A DNA stretch of 64,000 bases from Ascidia mentula. Lineage: Eukaryota > Chordata > Ascidiacea > Phlebobranchia > Ascidiidae. Within the stretch, counting starts at the first letter, position 1. Each line of letters starts with the position of its first letter. The translations under genes were made by a program, and so were the position numbers. Of this stretch, positions 10,978-23,300 are shown one piece after another. The DNA lies in NCBI GenBank assembly GCA_947561715.1, contig OX387199.1, positions 4,841,001 through 4,905,000 of the forward strand, given 5' to 3'. Below the pieces are notes generated by a model. That model had not been told where the DNA came from and did not search any database. It saw only the letters and a list, made by a program, of their open reading frames with translations.

Positions 10978-13900
10978 ATGGTGTCAATGTCTGAAACATC
11001 CAAGCAAGTCATCACCCAGTCTAATGTAGTTGGTGGCTCACCTGTACAGGTTCAGAACTTACTCTCCACATCTTCCTGCAATGTTTTGGTGCGAAACACA
11101 CCTCTAATTATTGTTAAACCGACCACCATGCAGCCAAGTACAGTAGGGAAGGTAATATTAATGTGTTTAACGATTTTTTGCTTGTGGGGAAACATTTAGT
11201 GCAGTGATTCCCAAACTTTTTTGTGGTTGCGTACCACTTGGAGGTAAAACAATTTCGACACGTACCACCTAATTGAGTGCTACAAAGTAACCTAGGGGAT
11301 GAAGTAACAAATATTTTGAGATCACTACCACCTGGAATCTTGTCGTGTACCACCGGTTGGAAAACACTAGTTTAGTGGGTGAAACATGGAGAATTTTGGT
11401 ACTTATTTTTAACACAAGGCATGTGCACACAATCATTTAGTCCAGAAAAACGCCAAATTGGAAAACACCTCAATTTGTGGTCACAGGTTAAAAGCTGCAA
11501 TAAAATTAACCAAAAAATAATTGTTTACCTGGTATAGTTTATACTTGATTGGTCCTGAATAAATCTTAGCCTTATATCTTTTAACTGTGTAAAAAATGTT
11601 ATTGGTTGTAGAATCTCAAACCAAAGCCAGCAGTGTGTGGAAATTGCGGTGCAACCTTCAGTAAATCGCAGTATAAGTGCTGTACAAAGTCAACATTTTT
11701 TCCTCGAAAAAATGTGGTGCCACAGCAAAGACCTGTAGTTCTAACGAGACCTCGTCTGCCTGCTTGTTCATCATCACCTGAAGCAAAACCTGTTCCTGTG
11801 AAATCCAGACAAAGGTCAATGTTAACATTTTACACATAATAGAGAAAGTGTCAGAAATTGACTACCGGATTCAGTCTTTGCAAGTCGGTGACCGACAGAT
11901 CTGTCTTTACAAATCAATATAATATTCCTACAGCTCCAAAAATAGTAAAAGATGGTCAGCGGCAGTATTCTGTTTAAATAAGACAGAAACTGAGGATGCC
12001 AATAGGTGAAATTAATATTTCTGTAATAAAGATCTTACTGACGCTGATCGTCCTTTACTCCTTTTGGAGCTCTAGGAACATCTTACATATTTAGTTATTT
12101 AAGCATTTTAACCTTGGTAATCACATGGTACGCAATTTATCAGACAATATAAACCCTATATAATCAAATATTTTCAGATTAAATGCGAGCACTTTTTATG
12201 GAGGAAAAAACAGTGCAAGTGAATTTAGTAAGTTTCTCAAAGCACAAGGAAAGGTAAATAGTTTGTGTCTGTTGTTTGTTCATATGCTCTGTCCTTTGCA
12301 TTGGTCCAGCATATATACATTTCTTTCTGTAAAACTGAATGTTTGTTTATTTTAGCAATGCAACACTTTGACTGTGAAAAGAGTTTCCCAACTTATTCCA
12401 AACAACAACGTCACAAAACCAGGTTGATGCTTTATTTTTTATTTATACATGACTTTTATAATATGAGAATATTCTAATTTGAAATTAACCTTTTTGGCCA
12501 TGTCTTTTCAAATTCCAACACTTTTTTTATCTCTTTTTGTATCTCGTTTTTTCTTTTGTGGTGTTATCTAGATTCACAAGAAAAGTTATTTTTAATATTG
12601 TTTTTCAGCATCGGAGTTGATAACCATATCAGATTCAAGTGATGAGGCTGATGCGGAACAAGAAGTCAGGAATCAGCAATTGCAGACACAACAAAAAAAT
12701 GGTTAATAACAAACCTTTTATCACTCACACCTTGTCACAAGTTAAGAAGTAATTAACTATGTTGTGTTTTAACTCAGCAGGAGAAGTCTCAACTGTCACT
12801 GTCACACAGAAAGTATTCTTGTCGGACATCTTATCAAGGTACATTGTCCAAACCGCTTGTCACATTTTTTCTGATGGACAATTTATGTACTTGATACAAA
12901 CAATTTAGCCAATATAGCAGTTGCAAATTTTTTTTGAATGACGTTTTGATGGTTTTAATATTTATTATTATGCATTGAAAATGATTGTAGAAACAATGTC
13001 TGCCAAATTATTTTGCAGCTACAGCTGCTATATGGGCTATATTGTTGAAATTTTACAAACTAGTGAGCTGCGTTCCTAAAATATATGCTTGCTTTTATTT
13101 AGAAGTGACATCATTGACGATTCACCAATTCCCTGCAAACGACAAAAACAATCTTCTGAAATGAATTCTCCCCCTTCTGGTAAAAAAAAATTGTTTTATG
13201 AATGTTAATAATATAATAAATGTTTAACTTACCATTGTGGTAAATTATTATTTAGTGATGAATTTTCACCCAAAATTACACAAGGCTGCTTTGAGACTAA
13301 CATTCTTTAATTTTCAAATTGTGTTTTTCGGAGCAGTGTCTGTTTCACAAACACTAAAGGAAACGAACCTCAATCAACCAGTGACAAGCAATAACATAAA
13401 TGCATGGAAGACAGCCACGTTAAACGTGCCGCTGAAGTCAGTTCGTATTGGACAATTTCACTGTAAAGAGCATGTCAACAGCAGAGTGAGTACAAACGAT
13501 TTGTCATATTCCCATTAGGATTCATTCACTTTGTAATAAAATTGGTTTGGAAACATGGCACATATTTTTGTCCTGATTGAAACAACATGGGCACTTTACT
13601 GGCCTCACAAGTAACTTCTGTTTTTCCAGTGGAGTGGACTTAACATAAGCATGACCCTGCCTCACCATATTCTCAATATTCCATGGTACGGTGTGAATAA
13701 AGTGGAGTTGTCGCTGGCAAACCAACAAGCTTGTGTTTTCGTGACAGTCCACAATGATCTTTTAGCAGTTGTCCGACACCAACTGGGCATGATGCCAGGG
13801 AAAGTCCCCTACTTTGATCCTGAGGGGTCAGGTAAGTTCATGCAGTTCTAGAAGTAAAATTTGATTTGTGTTTTTTTTTCAAAAAAAAAGGAAAACACAA

Positions 13901-16900
13901 TGTACATCCTGTCTAATCCTGTTTTCAGTGCTGCAGTTTTGAAATATTGACAACTAATATATTTTTCTTTAAAAAATTTCATAGTTTGATCGCCTCATGT
14001 TTTAATAATGTTGTTTATTTCATACAAGGCAATTTAATATTTCAGATGACCAAGTATTCATTGTCTTTTACTTTTGCCCTGAATGGGTGAAAAAGAATGG
14101 AAGTCTTGTTGAACAGAAATTGACATTTCTGCAGAAAAAATTGACAAAACCACAGGTAAGAGTTTTGTGTATGCAACATAATTACACAAATTCAAAATTT
14201 GTATGTTCAACCTGTCACAATTTTTATTTCAAAAAATTTCTTTTGCGGGAACCTCCTATTGGTCCCATGTGGAATTTTTGTTAAAAAAATCCGACTTTAA
14301 TGGATAATCATTTTAATCCAACTTTGATTCGAACTTCAAAACTTACAGAAACATTTCTTACAGAGTTTTTTCATTGAAATCTCAGTAACTGAAGCGAATA
14401 ACAGGCAATGCAGGATCGCTGATGCAGAACTGGTCGCCAATTGTCGGACGAACACTCAAACACAAATCAGTGAAAATTTACATAATTCGAAAAGTCATCA
14501 GGTGGATATTTAACAAACTTATATCATTGCATTCTATGCACAAATTTGTTTGCAAATATTTTTCGGAAAACACAAGTTTTATTGGGTAGATTTTGTACTT
14601 ACATAATATGTCATTGCCAACTGTCACAATCAAGGCGTATAAAAACACGTATATGTCCATTTTTAAATTATTGTAATGTTTTTGACAGTATTATTAGATA
14701 TTATTTTCCTAATAAACATCATGATTTTTATGTTTTTAAGGTTTTAGATGAACACGTTGTGTTGACAAGTTCCCCCTTTATCACACCTTCATCCCAACAA
14801 CAGGTTTATGAGCATAAAATGTGTGATTAACTTAATGTTAGTGCTTTTTTTTGGTTGACCTTCACTGCCTTGTGTACATTACTCGAAGCGAACGGACGCA
14901 GGCAATGTGAAAAATTGTGTAGTTGGCCAAAAATAGTACATATAGGCCTTACACATAGTTTTAATACAACATCAACAAGGAGACAAACATTGGTTTCAAT
15001 TCCTCATTTAACAATCCTACAATGTCTTAAGGTTTTTACGATTACAATGAGTCCAGAGCACCAGAAGCTCATTCACTACACGAGATCAAGAAGACCTCAA
15101 ACCCAGACGTCCAGTCCTTTCTCAGGGGAAAATTTGGAAGTCAGGCCTGTGTTTACTGGACTACGTAAACAGTGAGATTTTAGGAAATTTTAAACTGTTA
15201 TACACAGAAACTCTTAATTGTTGCTAATTGACAGTCTGTCTGGGTGGCTTGGTAATCCAATCAAGTGTAGTTTGTATTAATTTGAGTCACTTATTTTTTT
15301 TGAAAAAAAAGTCACATACGGATCTTTAACTTCAAACGTTAGGAGAGACTATTGCAATGCCAATGACTCCAAAGGCTACCTTCTAATACTACTATTCAAT
15401 GGGAAGTTAGTAGTTTTGTAACTCGCCCAAACTTTCAATTGCATGAGAACAACTTACGCAATTGAATCCATTCCCAGAAGCTTCATTTTGATAAAATATT
15501 GCACACAACTCATACAGGCTCGCAATATATCCACGACCACCTGCCAAGGGAGGAATCAGCATCACAAACCAAGACCAATTCTGTCTCAACGACGGGGAAT
15601 TTCTCAATGACGTCATCATCGATTTTTACCTGAAGTAATATTTTAGCTACACGAGTCTAGTTTAATCACCGGACGACGAAGAAACGTTTTTAATTGAGTA
15701 ATACAGCAAATAAAAAGTTTTAAGTGATCTGCATACAGTGCCACAGTTTCAAGGTCTTACTTTTGGTGCACTGTCATCACAGCTGCAACGACGAAACCAA
15801 AGTTTGGTTAAAACAGCCGCCCTGTATGGAGACCGCGTAACTTTTTTTTATTTTTCACTGCACAAAAGTTTCCCCTTTCAAGAGTGCCCAGAGCGACGTT
15901 ATACAGTTATTTTGTCGCATACGTTCTGTTTGCATATAACATAAACTAACTTATTCATTAAATCGCTTAAGGTTTAGCTAAAACTGAGCGTCTTTGGACT
16001 GTCGTTTCAGGTACGTCATGTTGGAAATCGTAAGCGAAGCCGACCGCAAGAGGTCGCACGTGTTCAGTTGTTTTTTCTACAAGAGATTGACGCAAAATCC
16101 ACCAAGACACGCACTCACTATGGAAGATAAATCGTTAAGGTAACAGTTGCGAAAACCTGTCGTTCTGTTTTATAACACTATGATGAGACCAGGCCTGAAG
16201 CATATGTTCCATTTACGTATGTTTTAACTTGCGTAGGAGCAAATGTCATAGTCTACAGATATTTGTTATGAATTAAAATGTTTAAATACCTTCACCATAT
16301 CACTTATTACCTGAAGATTGTATGTGGGAGGCAATACTTTTATTCTGTCGTAACTTTGCAAAAAAAAAACTTTTAAAATATGCGAAAAAAAACTAGCTCC
16401 CCTTTAACAAATTTTGATAAATAATGTTCCCACTCACCTTTAACAGCCCTGCAAGAAGACGTCACAACCGAGTGCAGAAGTGGACGCGAGGAGTTGATAT
16501 TTTCTCAAAAGACTTCGTGTTTATTCCAATCAACGAGGCGTCTCATTGGTTCCTTGCGGTTATCTGCTTTCCCGGTCAAGACGGCCGTTACTTTGTCGAT
16601 CCCAAAACCGGAGAACAAGTTTCAGGTGGGTTTTTGTGACGTAACGTATTGAAACGTTGTGAGGATGTGCTTAAAGAATAACTCCTAACGAAACAATCGG
16701 TCGATCTTCAGTTTGGATATTTTTAAATTTTAATAGTTTCTTTTTGCCATTTTGCGATACAAGTTTAACCGTAGCCATGTAGTGGTGGTTGATCCAGTAT
16801 GCCTCACCATTGTTTACATGTGAACATTTATCGTTTATGACGTCACACATTCATTCCCGGATTGTTTCAGAGGATCGACTTCCGCAACCTGTTCCACAAC

Positions 16901-19469
16901 CACCGTTAAAACGCGGGCGAAAACCAACGATTTTTAACGAAACCAAATCAACGAACTCTCTGTCGGTTACGTTAAACGGCGCGACTGTGACAACATGTAC
17001 TTTAACGGACTCGACAGTGGAAATAACGCGGATGGAATCCAGTTCCGGCTCCAAGGACCTTCCAAATTCTGTCGATACGGTTCAACAGTCGGATATCGAC
17101 GAGGACAACGAACCTAACGTCACAAACATTGTCGAAATTGTCACTGTGAGTTCAGAATCAGACAATGGCCATAGTTTTTGCAATAACAATTCTCCAGCTG
17201 GTGACGAACGTATGGAAGGAGTAGTGGATATGAAACAAACAGACTTGCGATTACTGGTCGTTAAACCTAATGGAAATACCGAGTCAAATCATATATCCGG
17301 GGACAAAGATCGCGACGTTGAAAACAGCCATGATCCCGAAGGTAGTCAACTGTTTTTTGTGACGTAATTTTGGGTTGTCTTTACACTGAAGCTTAACTAC
17401 ACCCCCTTTAAAACTTTCTATCGCAAGTTATCCTAAAACTTGTAGTGTAAAACATCGATAGAAAAGGCTTGGGGATTATTAAAACTACTCTGATAATATA
17501 CTGCTATTTTTGTTGCCAGGCATACTAATTAATCGGAATTGCTCTTCTGGCACTTAGTTTCTAAAGTGTTTATTTGAAACCAACGTTTCCTCTGCTATCC
17601 GGCGAGACTTCTTCAGGGTTATGTCAGACGAAACGTCGGTTTCAAATAAACACTTTAGAAACTAAGTGCCACAAGAGCAATTCCGATTACTCTGATAATA
17701 TTAGGCAATGAATCTCTTTGTTGGATCTTTACAACGCTGTAGTTGTGCTTTTAGAGGCATGTTCAGGGCAGGTGTTCTTGCGTTTACTGATACGATTTGG
17801 ACTCTGTTTTCCTCGCTTGATTCGCATGTTATATTTTAATATTATTCTTACTCTTTATCTGGAATTTGTAACTTACTACCGTCAATTTTCTGTGTTATGT
17901 AACAAATAATTTCCTGTTTCTTTTAGCATCACGAAACGACGAAACTCCTTCCAATACGCCTGACACAACGATTACGTCAGATGGACAGTTGAAGGACATT
18001 CAGTTTCGCGAACCTTGCATTTTGATATTTGATTCATTACGAGGTCCAAGCAGATCGAAAACCTCCACAACCCTACGAGAGTAAGATAGAAATCGTACCA
18101 TCACTGGTTTTAAAGTAATATTTCTATGTTTATGGGGATTTACCCCAGTTTGTCCTGAAGTAACAGACTAATTTCAGCTGCCCTGATAAGTTGTTTACAG
18201 TTATTATTGTTAAACGACAAGCATCAAGTTAATGACAACTATCCTATGATAACGTTTTTGGAAGCTCCGATTTTGAACCACTGTGGTTATCGTTGGTTCT
18301 TTGTTCAAATGGAATAAGGGAATTGTTTTTGATTTCTATTTGCCAACGGACAGATTGTTCATGGACGTAATGCTGTGGGCCTTAATGTTTTTTGGTTTAC
18401 GGCTCCTTAACAATAACCTTGTATAGGTCCGTGACCCCCTGCTCCAGCCTAACAAAACCATTTTTAAATCAACTCTTCGGTGAAATGTTTGGTATAAGAA
18501 AACCGGCGTGGTAACATTTCTATGTCAGAAGTTTCAACATTTTTCGGTAGTCTCGGGATCATCTTGTTTTTTTTCTGCAACTTCCAACGCCCTCCCACAT
18601 ACAACAATTAACAAAATCTTTTGTTGAGGTTTGAAACAGAAGATTACTGAAACACAACTCATCTGGCAATAATAATTAAAAAATTAAATAAATATTATTG
18701 ACGGAAGGGCGGTGTTGTTGTGATAATATGCCTGGCAGCATCAGTAATAAATTGCTCAGAAGGTTGTTACTTGTTTACAAACTGAGTGCATGGCGTCGTT
18801 GTAAATGAGTAAATTCCGACCACTGCAGGTATTTGAACCTGGAGTGGGAGACAAGGAAGGAATCAACTTGCGGGAAACGAACTTTTGACAAAAACACGAT
18901 GAAGATGAGTTCCCCGCAAGTCCCACAACAAGACAATTATTCCGACTGTGGGGTTTTCCTGCTGGAATACGTCGAAAAAATATTCCAGGTACATTATGGC
19001 TTCGTTGCGATATTACCTAAGAAAAAGGCCGTATTTGGTATTTACGTATTTATTGTGTTTTGACGTTGTCGCAATGTGAACATCCAAGGTGGCAATTTGT
19101 GACGTCATCGGCGTGTTAATAACAGATTTAGCGATAATTCTTTCCTGAAACATTGCGTATAGGTTGTAAAACACTTACCCTAGTTTGGTGTAAAACCGTA
19201 AGATGGCGCTGCCAAAACTAGTAACGTAAGAATAAGTTGTCGTTGTCAGTATTTCGAAAGAGGGTAAATTGCGGTTCATGGTTTCACGCGAAACATGTGG
19301 AAAGAATCACGTGTTAATTTCACAGAATCCGATTTCGAGCTACGCGCTTCCCATTAAAAACCTCCACAACTGGTTCGACCCCATCGAATGTAAGGAGAAG
19401 CGGAAAACGATCAAAGACACGATCGACCAACTCCACAACGAACAAAATCAACAACAACCCGACACGTGA
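10978..19469 (+). CDS. Sentrin/SUMO-specific protease, SENP6/SENP7 type
   Basis: Twenty exons: 10978-11151, 11612-11814, 12178-12253, 12356-12422, 12609-12701, 12781-12838, 13103-13179, 13337-13485, 13630-13831, 14046-14155, 14364-14501, 14741-14803, 15032-15171, 15518-15634, 16011-16139, 16447-16625, 16871-17341, 17927-18080, 18829-18988, 19326-19469. They encode about 967 aa. The ULP1 cysteine-protease domain starts near residue 517 ([26 protein letters not shown]). His is in [12 protein letters not shown] (16544-16546), Asp in ILIFDSLRG (18031-18033), and Gln and Cys in [12 protein letters not shown] (Cys 18947-18949). A 157-codon acidic exon (16871-17341) splits the domain, as in SENP6/7, which trim poly-SUMO-2/3 chains. 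The N-terminal half has a CGNCGATF...CC cluster and the acidic SIM-like [12 protein letters not shown]. Start codon and SENP6-versus-SENP7 assignment are uncertain. AATAAA lies at 19492-19497. Confidence 0.94.
11202..11369. mobile_element. hAT-type MITE with near-perfect 8-bp target duplication
   Basis: A 168-bp insert in the first coding intron of the SENP gene. The ends are CAGTGATTCCCAAAC and, inverted, TAGTGTTTTCCAACC. The flanks are ATTTAGTG (11194-11201) and GTTTAGTG (11370-11377), a 7/8 match of the length expected for hAT. It has no coding capacity. Confidence 0.75.
11850..12080 (+). repeat. Dispersed repeat, copy 1, with an inner foldback element
   Basis: The stretch shares blocks with the complement of 60991-61110: TCAGAAATT, GGTCGGTRACCGAC with GATCTGTCTTT, CAAATCAATATAA, and CTTTTACTCCTTTTGGAGCT at the end. 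Inside, AGCTCCAAAAATAGTAAAAG (about 11934) and its inverse ending GGAGCTCTAGGA (about 12080) form arms of roughly 45 nt, so a MITE appears nested here. Confidence 0.6.
17531..17689. mobile_element. Foldback element (copy 2) in a SENP intron
   Basis: Inverted arms of about 55 nt (AATCGGAATTGCTCTTCTGG against its inverse ending AGAGCAATTCCGATT) flank a loop with GCGAGACTTCTTCAGG, the complement of the loop motif in the copy at 8501-8668. Shared blocks with that copy include AAGTGTTTATT and AACGTTTCGTC. It sits between exons 16871-17341 and 17927-18080. Confidence 0.8.
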
Positions 19470-20303
19470 TCATTTGCAACTTTTCATTTAAAATAAATCG
19501 TGTTGTCCAGGTTTTGACGTTGACGTCATCAGCCCTATGAAGTCATTCAACGTACTGTGTGTGTATTTGTGACGAGTTTCGAGAGAATTCATGTCGACGA
19601 ACTGTACTGCAGTTTCTTACTTTTTCTACTATTCGTATTTATTATTTTCGAGCGAAGTTGGTGCGACTGAGTTCTGTAGGTTTGTGAACGCCAGTTGGTT
19701 TCCAATTTTATGGTGACGATAAAAAACTTTCTTCCACTGAAACCAAACCACCGACAGATAATACCTCTGTCCCAAAGAAAAACTTACTTCTGTTGTCCAT
19801 GTATTTAGAAATGTTCAAAAAACATCACGCGTCGTCCCCTGTATCTTGCCGACTTGATTTCTACCACTTTGGCCTTTTATATGTGGGGAAACACCTGGTG
19901 ATGCCCCCATATTCTTTTTCTCCCACATTCCGCTACAATACACACCATTCAAAAAGTTGCAACCGGGCAAACGATTTATTGTACAAGGTCCCTGAAAGAG
20001 CAATTGCATCATTGTAATATGACGTATCGATAGAAAACGGCAGTGTTTATAACGTCATAAAGACAGGGCAGTGTAAGGGTAGTAGGCAACATAAGGGGGT
20101 GAACTATTCGTTCAAATCCACAGTAACATAGAAAAGCTGGAAGGTAAGAGCGACAGCAGAGACACGAAAACGTGAAAAAAACTTGTAACGTCATTATAGA
20201 CGGGGTCGGTGGCAAAGGCAGCAGGAAACGATGGCGGAATGATGTGTCAAACAAATCGTCAGTTCGCTTGATTGCAACACACTCTGTTTTCATATTATAC
20301 AAG
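19470..20303. terminator. Convergent 3' ends of the SENP gene and GART
   Basis: An 834-bp spacer between two genes that face each other. A plus-strand AATAAA at 19492-19497 serves the SENP gene. A minus-strand AATAAA (TTTATT at 19975-19980) lies about 325 nt beyond the GART stop. Nothing else coding is visible. Confidence 0.55.
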
Positions 20304-23300
20304 TCACGGTGTTTGCTGGTGTCCGTTGGAGATAAGGTGTTTCCCCAAAACGATTCTGTTCTTCGTCGCATCCAGTGATGCGTGACCACTCGTGAGCATT
20401 TCAAGCGCTTTGGAGTAAATCTTGTGCTCAGCATTTTTCACTCGTTCTTGTAGGATCTCTACTGTGTCCTCCGGATGCACAGAAACTGCTTCTTGGGCAA
20501 TGATCGCTCCTTCATCCATCTCTTCCTGTAATGCAAAGGTGGCAAGATGAGATGTTTTCATAAAATTATGGGTTTCGCGAAAACACTTCTATTTGAGTGG
20601 GGATACTGACGATGCCTAATCGCAGGCGAAATATATATATATATAAAAAAACATAATCACAAATGAATCCGTTTTTTCTTGTACAAATCGCATAATGAAA
20701 ACACAGCAAAAAAAGTAAAAAAATGGCAGTCCGTTTGTGACTTAAAACAACTCCCTAAGTAATAATATCGCTTTCTTCTGGCAGGCGTTGGTCAAAAACA
20801 TATAGTTCAAATGTTTCTTTTTTGCTTTTACTGCTGCCAAAGAGGAACTGGCCAGTTCAGTTACAGCTTGACCAAAGTTTTTTTTACCGAGAAATCCAAG
20901 CTAGCCACAAAGAAATCGAGCGGCAAAAGAAGTTCACGGGTTACTGGAAGTGTTGTGACTAAGATACACCGGTTTATTGGCGGGACAAAGGACTTGTTTT
21001 TACATATCGACAATATATACGTAGTAATTAGTACCATACACTTACCGACACGAAATGAACAGTACACCCAGTTATTTTGACACCGGCTCGTAAAACTTGT
21101 TCGTGGGCGTTCATTCCCTTGAATGATGGAAGGAGACTCGGATGGACGTTTATGATCCGCCCTCTCCACTTCCTCACGAACCAACCTGTGTGAACATAAC
21201 CATGCGATTATGCACGTGTGTGTTCAATTTGGTGTATGTAAGAGCGATTGGTTTTTACCACAAGGTATAGCGGATATTACTGTGGAAAGCTCAAAACTTA
21301 AGCGAACAAATGCAAAGTTTATATTTAAAAAGTGTTGGTTGGGTAAGTAGGCCTATATTGAAATATTGGGTAAAAAAATACTGATGTATATTAACTAATG
21401 TTGTAGCGAGGCCTTTGTCTTTTGTTCCACTGTTTTTGCAAATTGTACAAAATATCGAAAGTTTTACAACAAGATACATACTCTGAATTGCTGGATCAGT
21501 GAAATACTTTGAATTTGTATTTTTATGAAGACAAAACTAGACAGTCAAAACCATTGAACTTTAAAACATCAATTTCTTCGTAAGTACACAGACATATCTC
21601 TACCTGACAAAAGTCTCATAAACCCAGCAAGACAAATGAACTCGATTCCAGCTTCGGTCAGAACTTTGTCCATTGCCTCGTCGAAATTCTCTCGGGAGTT
21701 GAACGATTTATGATTAATTGTCTAAAAATTGGACACTTGTTTTAAGGCAACAAATTACTTATATAAATTACATGGCTTTTACAACGCTTGATGATGACCT
21801 TCATATGGGCGCAAAACTCGACAACCCTTATGGTTTTATCGGTGCCCATGCCGTTTTATGTTACACGTTTATTGATCATGTGCGTAGTATCTTCGCGTGT
21901 AAAAGAAAAATGATTTGATTTGATGACGAAAATTTCAGCAGATTTACGTAAATAGTAAAATCTGCTTTATACGTGGATGTTGGTGGGATAATATCAAACT
22001 TACGTGAGTTGGGATTCCAGCTTTTTGAGCTCTTTCCAAACCAAACACACCTTTTCTGTTGGATATGACGAGGCATATTTTGTAACTGCAGTTCGCGGAT
22101 TGCAAAGAATAATCCAACAAAGCTTGGAGATTGGTTCCTTAAAAATGAGGACTGGTATTAAATACCTAAATTCCCAATTTTCTAAAATTACTGCAAACAG
22201 CCGTACTTTTTAATGAGTTTACAATTATGTTGTTTTACACGAAATCAATGCCACAGAAACATTGACATACACCATAGCATTTTTATGACTAGCTTTGGCA
22301 AAACTTGATTTTTACTAGGAAGCATAATCAATGTCACCTGTTCCAGAAATAAGTACTGCAACTTTCTGTCTGCTGTATGAGTCACTAAGACCATTGTGGA
22401 AAACTTCTTTACTTCCATTCAAGAAAGCATTGCTGTACTAAAAAATCAATGCACAACAATAAATTATGTGACAAAATTGTGGTAAACCATGAATTATAAA
22501 AGCCACAGAATAACTGGCAGTGAAAGTAAAAAGAAAAGATTAACAAACTCTTTGAGGTAAGAGTAGTAAGCAATGTGACTAATGCATGTAAAAATTATTG
22601 CTAACTTTGAGAGAAAAAAAGATTAACATTCACGAGCTAGTGGTGGTAAGCAGTGTGACTAATGAATGTTAAAAGTCTTCTACTAACTTTTCCAAACTGT
22701 AATGCTTTCTTCATATTCCTGACTTTTACTTGGCCACATGCAGAGTCTTTGGCCACAATCTTCCCAATTTTCACCACACTCAGGTTGGAAGCAAGAAACG
22801 CACTTTTCAATTTCTGCATAACTTGTTCTGTTTTGTCACAAGAAACCACCAAACACATTCCAATACCACAGTTGAATGTAGAGAGCATTTCATCTGCATG
22901 AAGTACAATGTAAAGTTAGATCAGAAAATTTCATTGTGGCTGTGAGAAAATTTCAATGTGACTGATCATGTGTTGTAAGCCAAGGAATGAAGTCAGCTAA
23001 CTAATCAATGCAAAAAAATTTAGTCACAACATGCAGTTGCAAGACTGCATGCTTCACATTATTTTTTCTCTTAAATGTATTTTTCAATTCTGTAAATCCA
23101 CCATGCCAAAAAAATTACACAGTTTAAGAATGTCGACATATTTCCAATGTAAGAAAGTTAACTGGTTAGTTGGTTGTCATTAAATTTAGTTTAAAAACAT
23201 TAGTATGTGCATTAAGAAGTTTACATCACATAACCTCAAGTTTCATCACACCTGCTGACACATTCCCAACTTGCGAAAGCCACTTGAAAACTACTGGAAC

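Noticed and set aside
20631..20650. AT dinucleotide run
   Set aside because: Too short to be more than a trivial microsatellite.
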